Shown here one piece after another: positions 34,930 to 49,730 of a DNA stretch of 64,000 nt (position 1 is the first letter of the stretch; each line of letters begins with the position of its first letter). The position numbers and the translations under genes were made by a program. Location of the stretch: contig NZ_CP109017.1 of assembly GCF_036226765.1 (NCBI RefSeq), positions 1,813,501 to 1,877,500 of the forward strand, in the 5' to 3' direction. The notes below the pieces were generated by a model. That model was not told where the DNA came from and searched no databases. It was given only the letters and a program-made list of their open reading frames with translations. This stretch comes from Streptomyces sp. NBC_00670. GTDB lineage: Bacteria; Actinomycetota; Actinomycetes; Streptomycetales; Streptomycetaceae.

Positions 34930-35298
34930 TCAGGAGGGGTTCGCGGGGGTGCCGGAGGCGGGGTCGGCGGCGGTGTCCGCGATGTGCTCGTGGTGGCGGA
35001 TGACCTCGGCGATGATGAAGTTGAGGAGCTTCTCGGCGAACGCCGGGTCGAGCTTGGCGCTCTCCGCGAGCCGGCGCAGCCGGGTGATCTGGCGGACCTC
35101 CCGCTCGGGGTCGGCCGGGGGCAGCCGGTGCGCGGCCTTGAGATGGCCGACCTGCTGGGTGCACTTGAAGCGTTCGGCGAGCATGTGGACGACGGCGGCG
35201 TCGATGTTGTCGATGCTGTCGCGCAGCCGTTCGAGCTCCGCGCGGACCGCGGGATCGGTCCCGGCACTGCGGCTGCCGGCACTGTTGCTGGTGGTCAT
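34930..35298 (-). CDS. Chorismate mutase (AroQ type)
   Basis: 122 residues; rearranges chorismate to prephenate, the branch to phenylalanine and tyrosine. The AroQ helix 1 reads ELERLRDSIDNIDAAVVHMLAERFK with the catalytic Arg and Asp positions, then VGHLKAAHRLPPADPEREVRQI, split here as VGHLKAA and PADPEREVRQI. It matches the stand-alone actinobacterial enzyme, cytosolic with no signal. A -10 box TAGGGT lies 8 nt before the ATG at 35298 on the coding strand and no ribosome site is seen, so translation is probably leaderless. Confidence 0.88.
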   Translation of the reverse strand: MTTSNSAGSRSAGTDPAVRAELERLRDSIDNIDAAVVHMLAERFKCTQQVGHLKAAHRLPPADPEREVRQITRLRRLAESAKLDPAFAEKLLNFIIAEVIRHHEHIADTAADPASGTPANPS

Positions 35299-35418
35299 GG
35301 GCGCACACCCTACGGGGCGGCGGGGGTACGGCTCCGGCACGTTCCGCAGGCCGGACAGTGCCTACAGTGGAGGGCGCGGCCGGGCGTCGCGCGGCCGGCG
35401 TCTTCAGGGGGTGCGGGC

Positions 35419-36321
35419 GTGGTGAACGGTGGGCCGGTGGAGCACGGGTTCCCCCATCTGGACACGGTGCGGGCGGCCGTCACCGCGCTGTACCGGCGGC
35501 TGTCGTACGACACCGTGCGGACGTTCGACACCAGCGTGCTCCCGGTGGACGTGGCCTTCGCCGACGTCGACGATCTGCATCTGGGGGCGCAGCGGGTGGC
35601 CCGGGAGATGGTGCGGCACTACCGGCTGCCGGACGCCCGGATGATCGTCGGCTTCCGGGAGATGACGCACGCGGCCCATGTGGAACTGGCCGCGGGCCCC
35701 GAGTACTTCATCGAACTGAACGACCGGTTCCGCACCCACCGCCGGGACATCGGCGCCGCCCTCGCGCACGAGGTGATGCACGTCTATCTGCACCGCCTGG
35801 ACCTGGCGTTCGCCGGCACCCGGGACAACGAGATCCTCACCGACACGGCGGCCGCCTACCTCGGCGCGGGCTGGCTGCTGCTGGACGCCTACCGGGAGGA
35901 CGGGGCCTCCTCGCAGAAGCTGGGCTACCTCACCCCTGAGGAGTTCGGCTACGTCCTGGCCAAGCGGGCGCTGGCGTTCGGGGAGGACCCGTCGGTGTGG
36001 TTCACCAGCCCGCAGGCGTACACGGCGTACACCAAGGGGCTGGCGCGGGCCCGGCAGGACGAGCGGGAGCCGCCGCTGTCGGCCGCGGGCTGGGCGGGCC
36101 GCCGGCGCTACGCCCGCGACCGCCGGCACGCGCTGGAGCACGCGGGCGGCGGGGAGCGCGCGGAGGCCGGGACGGCGTACTCCTTCGCGCCGGGCGTGCG
36201 GGAGCCACTGCGGGTCGCGTTCCCCTGCCCCGTCTGCTTCCAGCGCATCCGGGTGCCGGTACGGGGGCGGGTGCGGGCGCGGTGCGGACTGTGCCGGACG
36301 GTGCTGGAGTGCGACACGTAG
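35419..36321 (+). CDS. Zincin metalloprotease-like protein with C-terminal zinc ribbon
   Basis: 300 residues, no signal peptide. The gluzincin-type motif HEVMH (117-121) is followed by HRLDL and an E138/D142 pair in DNEILTDTAAAYLG, giving a probable third zinc ligand about 18-21 residues on, as in IrrE/ImmA- and SprT-like families. Residues 268-296 hold CPVC...CGLC (C270, C273, C289, C292), a zinc ribbon. The combination suggests a cytosolic, substrate- or nucleic-acid-recruited protease, but I do not recognise a named family. GTG at 35419 (or 35422); AGGGGG lies 9 nt upstream. Monocistronic; the following ankyrin gene starts 114 nt later. Confidence 0.7.
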   Translation: MVNGGPVEHGFPHLDTVRAAVTALYRRLSYDTVRTFDTSVLPVDVAFADVDDLHLGAQRVAREMVRHYRLPDARMIVGFREMTHAAHVELAAGPEYFIELNDRFRTHRRDIGAALAHEVMHVYLHRLDLAFAGTRDNEILTDTAAAYLGAGWLLLDAYREDGASSQKLGYLTPEEFGYVLAKRALAFGEDPSVWFTSPQAYTAYTKGLARARQDEREPPLSAAGWAGRRRYARDRRHALEHAGGGERAEAGTAYSFAPGVREPLRVAFPCPVCFQRIRVPVRGRVRARCGLCRTVLECDT

Positions 36322-36435
36322 GCATGGGGTGACGGGAGGCGGCGAGGGGGACGGCGGGGGCGGGTGGTGCAGAACACGTACCGGATGCCCCTTATTTCCT
36401 TTGCCCGCGGGCCCTTCGCGCGCGAGGGTCGAGGG

Positions 36436-37176
36436 ATGGACAGGGAAGGGCCGCCGGGACTGCTCACGGCGGTGTACGAGGGCGACGCGGACGCGGTCGT
36501 ACGGCTGCTGCGGGACGGTGCGGACCCGGAGGCGGCCGACGAGGACGGGCAGACGGCGCTGTACGTCGCGGCGGTCGGCGACGAGCCCGGCATCGTACGG
36601 CTGCTGCTGGCGGCCGGCGCCGATCCGGACCGGCTGAGCGGCGGCACGGACGCGCCGCTGTGCGGGGCGGCGTGCGGCGGGCACGAGCAGGTCGTACGGG
36701 CGCTGCTGGCGGCCGGGGCGACGGTGGACCTGGCGGAGGAGTACGGGTTCCGGTCGCTGACCTGGGCGGTGCGGCTCGGGCACGCCGGGGTGGTCGCGGC
36801 GCTGCTCGCCGCCGGCGCGGACCCCGACCGCCCTGGCCCGGGCGGGGAGCCACCGCTGGTGGCCGCGGCGCGGCGGGGCTCGCCCGGGTGTGTACGGGCG
36901 CTGCTGGCGGCGGGGGCCGGGGCGCGCGACGAGGCGCTGGCGGAGGCGCGGCGCTGGGCGGCGGCGGACGTCGCCGCGGAGCTGCGGGCGGGCCTGGAGG
37001 CGGCGTACGGGGCGGGTCCCGGGTACCGGGTGCGGCGGTTCGTGGCGGAGAAGGGGGCGCCGACGGTGGAGGTGACGCTGGTCCGGGACGGCCGGGTGAT
37101 CGCGGGCGACGACCGGCAGCTGGGGCACGCGGCGATCGTGACGGAGCTGCTGGGGCGGGCGGGGCGCGGCGTCTGA
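36436..37176 (+). CDS. Ankyrin-repeat protein
   Basis: 246 residues with about five ankyrin repeats across residues 8-170: GLLTAVYEGDADAVVRLLRDGADPEAAD, GQTALYVAA..., [47 protein letters not shown]. The C-terminal about 75 residues (ARRWAAADVAAELRAGL onward) form a separate small domain of unknown fold. No signal peptide or membrane segment, so probably a cytosolic interaction scaffold. The ATG at 36436 has gagggtcgaggg upstream. Confidence 0.82.
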   Translation: MDREGPPGLLTAVYEGDADAVVRLLRDGADPEAADEDGQTALYVAAVGDEPGIVRLLLAAGADPDRLSGGTDAPLCGAACGGHEQVVRALLAAGATVDLAEEYGFRSLTWAVRLGHAGVVAALLAAGADPDRPGPGGEPPLVAAARRGSPGCVRALLAAGAGARDEALAEARRWAAADVAAELRAGLEAAYGAGPGYRVRRFVAEKGAPTVEVTLVRDGRVIAGDDRQLGHAAIVTELLGRAGRGV

Positions 37177-37249
37177 CCAGGGGTCCTCGGGCCTCCCCCG
37201 GCGGGTGGGCGTGGCCGCGTCGGCGCCCCGGGCAGCGGTGCGGCGACCG

Positions 37250-37255
37250 TAGGCT
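37250..37255 (+). promoter_or_regulatory. -10 box of chitosanase gene 1 (leaderless)
   Basis: TAGGCT, 7 nt before the ATG at 37263; no ribosome site in the gap. Confidence 0.5.
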
Positions 37256-37262
37256 GTACGGC

Positions 37263-38102
37263 ATGAAGCGAGTCCGTCACGTGTGGTGGGCGGCCGTGGC
37301 CGTGCTGGTCGTGGCCGCGGTGTACGGCCTGGCGCCCGGGTCCGGCGACCGGGCCGTGGACGACGGGGCCGGGCGCAAGGACGGCGGACGCGGGGCGGGG
37401 CTGGACTCCTCGGCGAAGAAGGAGATCGCACAGCAGATCGTGGCCAGCGCGGAGAACGGCACGCTGGACTGGCGCAGCGCCTACGGCTACGTCGAGGACA
37501 TCGGTGACGGGCAGGGGTACACCGCCGGGATCATCGGGTTCTGCACGGGCACGCACGATCTGCTGACGCTGGTGGAGACGTACACCGACGATCACCCCGG
37601 CAACCGGCTCGCCCGGTACCTCCCCGCGCTGCGCGCGGTCGACGGCACGGACTCGCACGAGGGGCTCGGGGACGGGTTCACGGCGGCGTGGAAGGCGGAG
37701 GCGGAGGTGCCGGCGTTCCGGCGGGCGCAGGACGCGGAGCGGGACCGGGTGTACTTCGATCCGGCGGTCCGGCAGGCGAAGGAGGACGGTCTGGGGGCGC
37801 TGGGGCAGTTCGTCTACTACGACGCGATCGTCTTCCACGGCCCGGGGAAGCGGGCGGGGAGCTTCGGGGGGATCCGGGCGGAGGCGCTGCGGCGGGCGGA
37901 GAGCCCGGCGGAGGGAGGTTCCGAGGTGGAGTACCTCGGGGCGTTCCTGGACGTGCGGCGGGCCGCGATGCGGGAGCGTGGCGCGGAGGTGGACACGAGC
38001 CGGGTGGACACGGCGCAGCGGGTGTTCCTGCGGGAGGGAAATCTGACGTTGGAAACGCCGTTGCGGTGGCGGGTGTACGGGGAGCGGTACGAGATCGGCT
38101 GA
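37263..38102 (+). CDS. Chitosanase, glycoside hydrolase family 46 (copy 1)
   Basis: 279 residues. An N-terminal signal/anchor (KRVRHVWWAAVAVLVVAAVYGL) is followed by a short charged linker and the GH46 catalytic domain from about residue 45. The enzyme cuts beta-1,4 bonds of chitosan outside the cell with inversion. The catalytic Glu sits in SAENGTLDW, the catalytic Asp in EDIGDGQGYTAGIIGFCTG, matching E22 and D40 of Streptomyces N174 CsnN174. The segments DRVYFDPAVRQAK, LGQFVYYDAIVFHGPG and DTSRVDTAQRVFL also match. Roughly two-thirds identical by eye to the next gene, a tandem duplicate. Both are likely leaderless. Confidence 0.92.
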   Translation: MKRVRHVWWAAVAVLVVAAVYGLAPGSGDRAVDDGAGRKDGGRGAGLDSSAKKEIAQQIVASAENGTLDWRSAYGYVEDIGDGQGYTAGIIGFCTGTHDLLTLVETYTDDHPGNRLARYLPALRAVDGTDSHEGLGDGFTAAWKAEAEVPAFRRAQDAERDRVYFDPAVRQAKEDGLGALGQFVYYDAIVFHGPGKRAGSFGGIRAEALRRAESPAEGGSEVEYLGAFLDVRRAAMRERGAEVDTSRVDTAQRVFLREGNLTLETPLRWRVYGERYEIG

Positions 38103-38136
38103 CGTGGGTTTTCTTCGCCCCGTTTCGCGCCCCACA

Positions 38137-38157
38137 AGGGGCGCGGGGAACTGCGCG
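38137..38157 (-). repeat. Dispersed repeat inner motif, inverted, between the two chitosanase genes
   Basis: aggggcgcggggaactgcgc, the reverse complement of the inner motif at 12733, 31051 and 60641. A partial mate cgcgcccc lies just upstream (38127-38134), giving a hairpin that may end copy-1 transcription. Confidence 0.8.
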
Positions 38158-38232
38158 AGCAAGCACGACGCACCCGCACCCTCACCCGAAAACCTACAGA
38201 TCCCCCCATCCCCCTGTTTCACAGCCGTTCGG

Positions 38233-38238
38233 TAGATT
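38233..38238 (+). promoter_or_regulatory. -10 box of chitosanase gene 2 (leaderless)
   Basis: TAGATT exactly 6 nt before the ATG at 38245; no ribosome site. Confidence 0.6.
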
Positions 38239-38244
38239 GCCCGC

Positions 38245-39204
38245 ATGCGTGCGGAGTCGAGATCGGGGGCGAAGCCCAGGTCGAGGGCGAAGCCCAGGTC
38301 GGGGGCTTGGCGAGGGTGTCTGCTCGTTCTTGCCGTGCCCGTCGTCGTCGGGGTCGTGCATCTGGCCGCGCCCGACGGCGGGGGCGACGCCGTCGGGGAG
38401 CCCGCCGCCTCCGCGTCCGCCTCCGCCTCCGTCGCGGACGGGAAGGAGCGGCGCGCGGACGACGCTGTCGTCGCCGACGCTCCGCCGGGGCTCGCCGCAC
38501 CCGCCAAGAAGGAGCTGGCGCAACGTTTCGTCTCCAGCGTGGAGAACTCCACGCTGAACTGGCGCACGGCGTACGGCTCGATCGAGGACACCGGCGACGG
38601 GCACGGCTACACCGCCGGGATCATCGGGTTCTGCACCGGCACCGACGACCTGCTCACCCTCGTCGAGCGGTACACCAAGGCCCACCCGGACAACCGCCTC
38701 GCCCCCTACCTCCCCGCGCTGCGCGCGGTGAACGGCACCGACTCGCACAAGGGCCTGGACCCCGGATTCACCGCCGCCTGGCGGGCCGAGGCGCACGTGA
38801 AGGCGTTCCGCACCGCGCAGGAGAAGGAGCGCGACCGGGTCTACTTCGACCCGGCGGTCCGGCTGGCCAAGCTGGACGGACTCGGCACGCTCGGCCAGTT
38901 GATCTACTACGACGCCATGGTGCTGCACGGCCCGGGCGTCGACGCCGACGGTTTCTACGGGCTGCGGGACGAGGCGCTGCGCCGGGCGAAGCTGCCGTCG
39001 GACGGCGGTTCGCGCACGGCGTATCTGAACGCGTTCCTGGACGTCCGCCGTGAGGCGATCAAGAGGGACGACGCCGGGCGCGACCACGGCGACACCTCGC
39101 GCATCGACACGGCGCTGCGCCGGTTCCTGGACGACGGCAACGTCGATCTGGACACCCCGCTGGTGTGGCGGGCGTACGGCGAGCGTTACCGCATCGACCA
39201 GTAG
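38245..39204 (+). CDS. Chitosanase, glycoside hydrolase family 46 (copy 2)
   Basis: 319 residues. The cytosolic head (RAESRSGAKPRSRAKPRSGA) is encoded by short tandem repeats gaagcccaggtcg and precedes one hydrophobic segment (CLLVLAVPVVVGVVHLA), then an Ala/Ser linker and the GH46 domain from about residue 82. Catalytic Glu in SSVENSTLNW and Asp in EDTGDGHGYTAGIIGFCTG are kept. The head and linker differ from copy 1, suggesting a different mode of anchoring or release. Both copies sit in the same orientation with a dispersed repeat between them. Confidence 0.92.
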   Translation: MRAESRSGAKPRSRAKPRSGAWRGCLLVLAVPVVVGVVHLAAPDGGGDAVGEPAASASASASVADGKERRADDAVVADAPPGLAAPAKKELAQRFVSSVENSTLNWRTAYGSIEDTGDGHGYTAGIIGFCTGTDDLLTLVERYTKAHPDNRLAPYLPALRAVNGTDSHKGLDPGFTAAWRAEAHVKAFRTAQEKERDRVYFDPAVRLAKLDGLGTLGQLIYYDAMVLHGPGVDADGFYGLRDEALRRAKLPSDGGSRTAYLNAFLDVRREAIKRDDAGRDHGDTSRIDTALRRFLDDGNVDLDTPLVWRAYGERYRIDQ

Positions 39205-39226
39205 CCGCTCGGAGCACATGCAACGA

Positions 39227-39265
39227 CGCCCGCCCAGTGTCCGGTCGGGGACTGCGGGGCGGGCG
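39227..39265. terminator. Terminator between chitosanase 2 and gltD
   Basis: cgcccgccc / gggcgggcg stem with an inner partly paired stretch; between convergent genes. Confidence 0.6.
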
Positions 39266-39393
39266 CCGTTCGGGGGGCCTCAAGGGGAATCGCTCCCCCG
39301 AAGGTCCCGCCCGTACGCCGTTGTACGGGACGTGTGTGCGACGACCTTACGCCGGGCCGCTCCACGCGGACCCGGCGGGGTCACCGGGCGGGG

Positions 39394-40849
39394 TCAGACC
39401 ATCAGCGAGCGGTCCGTCGGCCGGATCGGCGCCGGCAGGTCGCTCGCGCCGGTCAGGAAGCGGTCCGCGCCGCGCGCCGCGGAGCGGCCCTCGGCGATGG
39501 CCCACACGATGAGCGACTGGCCGCGCCCGGCGTCACCGGCGACGAACACGCCGGGGACGTTGGTCTGGAAGTCGGCGTCGCGGGCGATGTTGCCGCGCTC
39601 GTCGAGGTCCAGGCCGAGCTGCTCGATCAGGCCGTTCTCCTTGTCGGGGCCGGTGAAGCCCATGGCGAGGGTGACCAGCTGGGCCGGGATCTTGCGCTCG
39701 GTACCGGGCTTCTGGTTGAGCTTGCCGTCCACGAACTCGACCTCGACCAGGTGCAGCCACTGCACATTGCCGTCCTCGTCGCCCTCGAAGTGGGTGGTGG
39801 AGACGGAGTAGAGCCGCTCGCCGCCCTCCTCGTGCGCGGAGGTGACCTTGTACAGCATCGGGAACGTCGGCCAGGGCTGGCTGACCGGGTTCCGCTCGGC
39901 GCCGGGCTGGGGCATGATCTCCAGCTGCGTCACCGAGGCCGCGCCCTGGCGGTGGGCGGTGCCCACGCAGTCGGCGCCGGTGTCGCCGCCGCCGATGACG
40001 ACGACGTGCTTGCCCTCGGCGGAGATCGGGGAGGTGACGTAGTCGCCCTCCTGGACCTTGTTCGACAGCGGCAGGTACTCCATCGCCTGGTGGACGCCCT
40101 TGAGTTCCCGGCCCGGGATGGGCAGGTCGCGGGCGGTGGTGGAGCCGGCGGCGATGACGACGGCGTCGTACCGCTTGCGCAGACCGGCCGCGGTGACGTC
40201 ACGCCCGACCTCGACGCCGGTGCGGAAGCGGGTGCCCTCCGCGCGCATCTGCTCGATGCGGCGGTTGATGTGCCGCTTCTCCATCTTGAACTCGGGGATG
40301 CCGTAGCGGAGCAGGCCACCGATGCGGTCGGCGCGCTCGTAGACGGCGACGGTGTGACCGGCCCGGGTGAGCTGCTGGGCGGCGGCGAGGCCGGCCGGCC
40401 CGGAGCCGATGACGGCGACGGTCTTGCCGGACAGGCGCTCGGGGATCTGCGGCGTCACGTCACCGGTGTCCCACGCCTTGTCGATGATGGAGACCTCGAC
40501 GTTCTTGATGGTGACCGGCGCCTGGTTGATGCCGAGCACGCACGCCGACTCGCACGGGGCCGGGCACAGCCGCCCGGTGAACTCCGGGAAGTTGTTGGTG
40601 GCGTGCAGCCGCTCGGAGGCGGCCGACCAGTCCTCGCGGTAGGCGAAGTCGTTCCACTCCGGGATCAGGTTCCCCAGCGGGCAGCCGTTGTGACAGAACG
40701 GGATGCCGCAGTCCATGCAGCGGCTGGCCTGCTTGGAGATGATCGGCAGCAGCGAGCCGGGAACGTAGACCTCGTTCCAGTCCCGCACCCGCTCCTCGAC
40801 GGGGCGGGAACGGGCGACCTCGCGGCCGTGGTTGAGAAAGCCCTTGGGA

Positions 40850-40857
<8 letters not shown>
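39394..40857 (-). CDS. gltD: Glutamate synthase (NADPH) small subunit
   Basis: 487 residues; supplies electrons from NADPH to GltB for conversion of glutamine plus 2-oxoglutarate to two glutamates. The N-terminal domain has cysteines for two [4Fe-4S] clusters (C47, C50, C55, C59 and C98, C102, C106 in [13 protein letters not shown] and CPAPCESAC). FAD-binding [15 protein letters not shown] and NADPH-binding [16 protein letters not shown] follow, then the second FAD contact [13 protein letters not shown]. Starts 8 nt inside the gltB end, so the two subunits are coupled. Confidence 0.96.
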
Positions 40858-45457
<4,600 letters not shown>

Positions 45458-46092
45458 CGGCTCTCCCGTCGTCGTCATGTGGCTGGGGTGCGCGCGCCTC
45501 CCGGCCGTGAGGGCGGCCTGTGCGGGAGGAGCGGGTGCCGAGGGACGACGTTGGCCCTCTGCGAGAAGTGCGCCGCCGTGGCGGTGCGAGTGCGCCGCGG
45601 TGAGCGGTGCGGGTGCACCGACGGGCGGTGCGGTGGCGGTGCGGCTCCACCATTGATGCGGTGGTGCGAGTGCACTGCGGCGGTGCGGTGCACCGTGTGG
45701 CGGTGCGTTTGCGACATGTGTACGCGGACAAGTGCACATGAGCGCGAAATTTCGAGCAGGTTACATGATGGAGCGAATCCCGGAAACCGGATACTCCGTT
45801 CCATCATGCGGACATCGGGGAGGACGTCGCGCGGACATCATGCGGTCACCGGGAGCGCGGCGGGGGTACCGCGCGCGACGGTGGAAGTCGGGGGGACCGT
45901 ACGGGCAGATCGGTGACCGCCGGTCCGGTGGGAGGGCGGCGCCGCCCGCCCCACGGGGTGCACGGCAGGCCTCATTGCCCACAGCGCTTACGGCTCATGC
46001 CCAGTGGCCGAGTCGCCGAAACCACGGAAACCGACCGGGATACCGCCGAGTAGTGTCTACCTATGCGGTTCCCTGCATAAACCTGCGCCCTC
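45458..46092. promoter_or_regulatory. 635-nt gltB upstream region with degenerate repeats and an operator-like inverted repeat
   Basis: No gene. On the gltB-coding strand the near part (about 45580-45720) is a run of gcaccgcaccgcc/gcactcgcacc-type units with several ggtgcacc palindromes. Further out lies a perfect 9-bp inverted repeat catgatgga (45764-45772) / tccatcatg (45800-45808). The motif gttac at 45760-45764 overlaps its left arm and ggaaacc follows. The part next to the VIT1-type gene is GC-rich without recognisable signals. Confidence 0.6.
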
Positions 46093-46824
46093 TTATCCTA
46101 CGGCCCCGCCGAACAGGCTGCCCAGGAGGTACGTCACACCGGCCGCCGCTCCGCCCACCGCGAGCTGGCGCAGACCGCTGAACCACCAGCTGCGCGCGGT
46201 CACCCGGGCGACCACCGCGCCGCACAGGAACAGCCCGGCGAGCGCCAGCAGCACGGCGGGCCAGATGACCGTGGCGCCCAGCAGGTACGGCAGCACGGGC
46301 AGCAGGGCACCGAGCGCGAAGGAACCGAAGGAGGAGACGGCGGCGACCAGCGGGGAGGGCAGGTCGCCGGGGTCGATGCCCAGCTCCTCGCGGGCGTGGA
46401 TCTCCAGCGCCTGCTCGGGGTCCTTCGAGAGCTGACGGGCCACCTCGCGGGCGAGCGCCGGCTCCACGCCCCGCGTCTCGTACAGCGCGGCGAGCTCGGC
46501 CTCCTCGTCCTTGGGGTGCTTGCGCAGCTCGCGCCGCTCGACGTCCAGCTCGGCCTCGACCAGCTCGCGCTGGGAGGCGACGGAGGTGTACTCGCCGGCC
46601 GCCATGGAGAAGGCGCCGGCGGCGAGGCCCGCGAGCCCGGTGAGCACGATCGTGGACCGGCTCAGCTCGCCGCCCGCCACGCCGGTCATCAGCGCGAGGT
46701 TGGAGACGAGCCCGTCCATCGCGCCGAACACGGCGGGGCGCAGCCAGCCGCCGTTGACGTCGCGGTGGGTGTGGTTGTCGCGGTGCGCCTCGTGCAGTGC
46801 GGCGCCGGTCTCGATGACGGCCAT
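46093..46824 (-). CDS. VIT1/CCC1-type transition-metal transporter
   Basis: 243 residues. Five hydrophobic segments in the CCC1 pattern: AVFGAMDGLVSNLALMTGVAGG (first, with the conserved DGLVSN), GLAAGAFSMAAGEYTSV (second, with the metal-binding GAxSMAxGEYxSV), a long cytosolic loop rich in Glu (ELDVERRELRKHPKDEEAE), then three C-terminal helices. Plant VIT1 and yeast CCC1 move Fe2+/Mn2+; bacterial members may do the same. The cytosolic loop, used for metal collection in VIT1, is kept. ATG at 46824 with GGGGGA upstream. Confidence 0.85.
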   Translation of the reverse strand: MAVIETGAALHEAHRDNHTHRDVNGGWLRPAVFGAMDGLVSNLALMTGVAGGELSRSTIVLTGLAGLAAGAFSMAAGEYTSVASQRELVEAELDVERRELRKHPKDEEAELAALYETRGVEPALAREVARQLSKDPEQALEIHAREELGIDPGDLPSPLVAAVSSFGSFALGALLPVLPYLLGATVIWPAVLLALAGLFLCGAVVARVTARSWWFSGLRQLAVGGAAAGVTYLLGSLFGGAVG

Positions 46825-47135
46825 GCGGTCCCCCAGGGTGAGTCGTACGGGAAGCCTTCGGGACTCTTTTGGACTGAGTCCATACTTCGACAACACCCAA
46901 GGTACGCCGCTGATTCCGCGCCCGCCAGCAAGGAAAGGCAGCCCTTACCTGGGCTTTTGTGGTTCGCGGCGCCGTTTCGATCGTACGCCCGGGCGACGCG
47001 CGACCGGGTGACAGTCGGGCACTCCGCGCTCCTGTGAACCGCCGTTCGGGGACGGATCCGGCAGAGGGTCTCCCACGGACCGCGCTCCCATCGCGGGAGC
47101 GGCGCGCAGGCCGTGCCCCCGGAAGGAGCGGCGCC
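46825..47135. other. 311-nt divergent spacer (VIT1-type transporter / ADP-ribosylglycohydrolase operon)
   Basis: No gene. Contains the 11-bp palindrome ggactgagtcc (46871-46881) on the transporter side, and a strong ribosome site ggaaggag 5-6 nt before the ATG at 47136. Promoters for both directions must lie here, but I see no clear -10/-35 pair. Confidence 0.55.
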
Positions 47136-48568
<1,433 letters not shown>

Positions 48569-48572
<4 letters not shown>

Positions 48573-49723
48573 CCCCACACACCCCGCACACCCCCCACAC
48601 CCCCGACGCCCCGCGCCGCACCGAAGGCCTCCTGCTCGGCCTCGCCGCAGGCGACGCCGCCGGCTGGCCCGCCGCCCGCCACCGCGCCGCCCGCCTCCCC
48701 GACTGGACCCGTCGCCTCACCCGCGAACTCGACACCTTCGCCGAGCAGAACGCCACCACCACCCTCCCCGTCCCCATCGCCCTCAACCAACCCCCCGAAC
48801 CCCTCCGTCTCGGCCCCTCCGACGACGCCGAGTGGGCGGCCTTCGCCGCCGAGTCGGTGCTCCGCGCCGGCGACGCCGCCACCCTCGGCGACCTCACCCA
48901 CGACCGCCGCATACGCGCCGCCATCGACCTCTCCTGGAGCGCCGTCGCGGACGAGATCGCCGCCGCCACCGACCGCGCCCCCGAGGTCGAGTCCGCCCTG
49001 CTCCCCCTCCGCGCCCGCATCTCCGTCCGGGCCGGTCTCGGCAACCTCGCCGCCGGCCTCCGCCCGCCCGCCACCGGCCACGACAACCCCCACTACTTCG
49101 ACGACGCCGCCTGCGTACGCGCCTGCGTCCTGGCCGTCGCCCACCCCGGCGAACCCCGCCGCGCCGCCGATCTCGCCGAGTTCGACGCCCGCTACACCCA
49201 GGACGGCGACGGCGTGCACGGCGCCCGCGCCATGGCCGCCGCGCTCTCCCTCGCCCTGGCCGGCGAGGACGTCACCGCCTGCGCCGAGGCCGCCCTCGCG
49301 GAACTTCCCGCCACCACCGAGATCGGCCGCAACGCCCGCCTGGCCCTCGACCTCGCCGCCACCTGCCCCGACACCTTCACCGTGCTCCCGCTCCTGGAGC
49401 ACCGGATCGTCGACCACGTCTACAGCTACGGCATCGCCGCCGCCGAGACCGTCCCCGTCGCGCTCGCCCTGGCGACGGCGGCCCGCGGCCGGATCGCCGA
49501 GGCGGTGCCGGCCGCCGCCTGCCTCTCCCGGGTCGCGGACTCCGCCCCGGCCCTCGCGGGCGCCCTCACCGGCGCGCTCGGCGGCGCCGACGCGATCCCG
49601 GACACCTGGCGGGCGGCCTGCCGCACCCTCTCCGGCTGCGCCCTCCCCCGCCTCACCGGCACCGACCTCGTACACCTCGCCGAACTCCTGACCTCCACGG
49701 AACCGGCCTCCACAGGGGGATGA
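48569..49723 (+). CDS. ADP-ribosylglycohydrolase family protein 2, metal site degenerate
   Basis: 384 residues. The opening GLLLGLAAGDAAG is a weakened form of the family GDALG. The first metal motif is SDD (84-86; Thr changed to Ser). The second reads LSRVADSAPALAG where active paralogues have GRDADTTAAVAG, so its first aspartate is Val. The rest of the helical fold is retained (HGARAMAAALSLALAGED; ALTGALGGADAIP). Catalysis is therefore doubtful; a binding or regulatory role, or heteromer with an active paralogue, is possible. Starts ATG in an ATGA overlap with protein 1; protein 3 follows after 7 nt. N-terminus has a PHTPHTPHTP repeat. Confidence 0.78.
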
Positions 49724-49730
49724 TTCGGAC

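Noticed and set aside
45458-45739. In-frame extension of gltB upstream into the repeat region
   Set aside because: The catalytic Cys must follow a short propeptide; GGGAGAG before the ATG at 45457 fits. The extra residues are His/Pro/Ala repeat translation.
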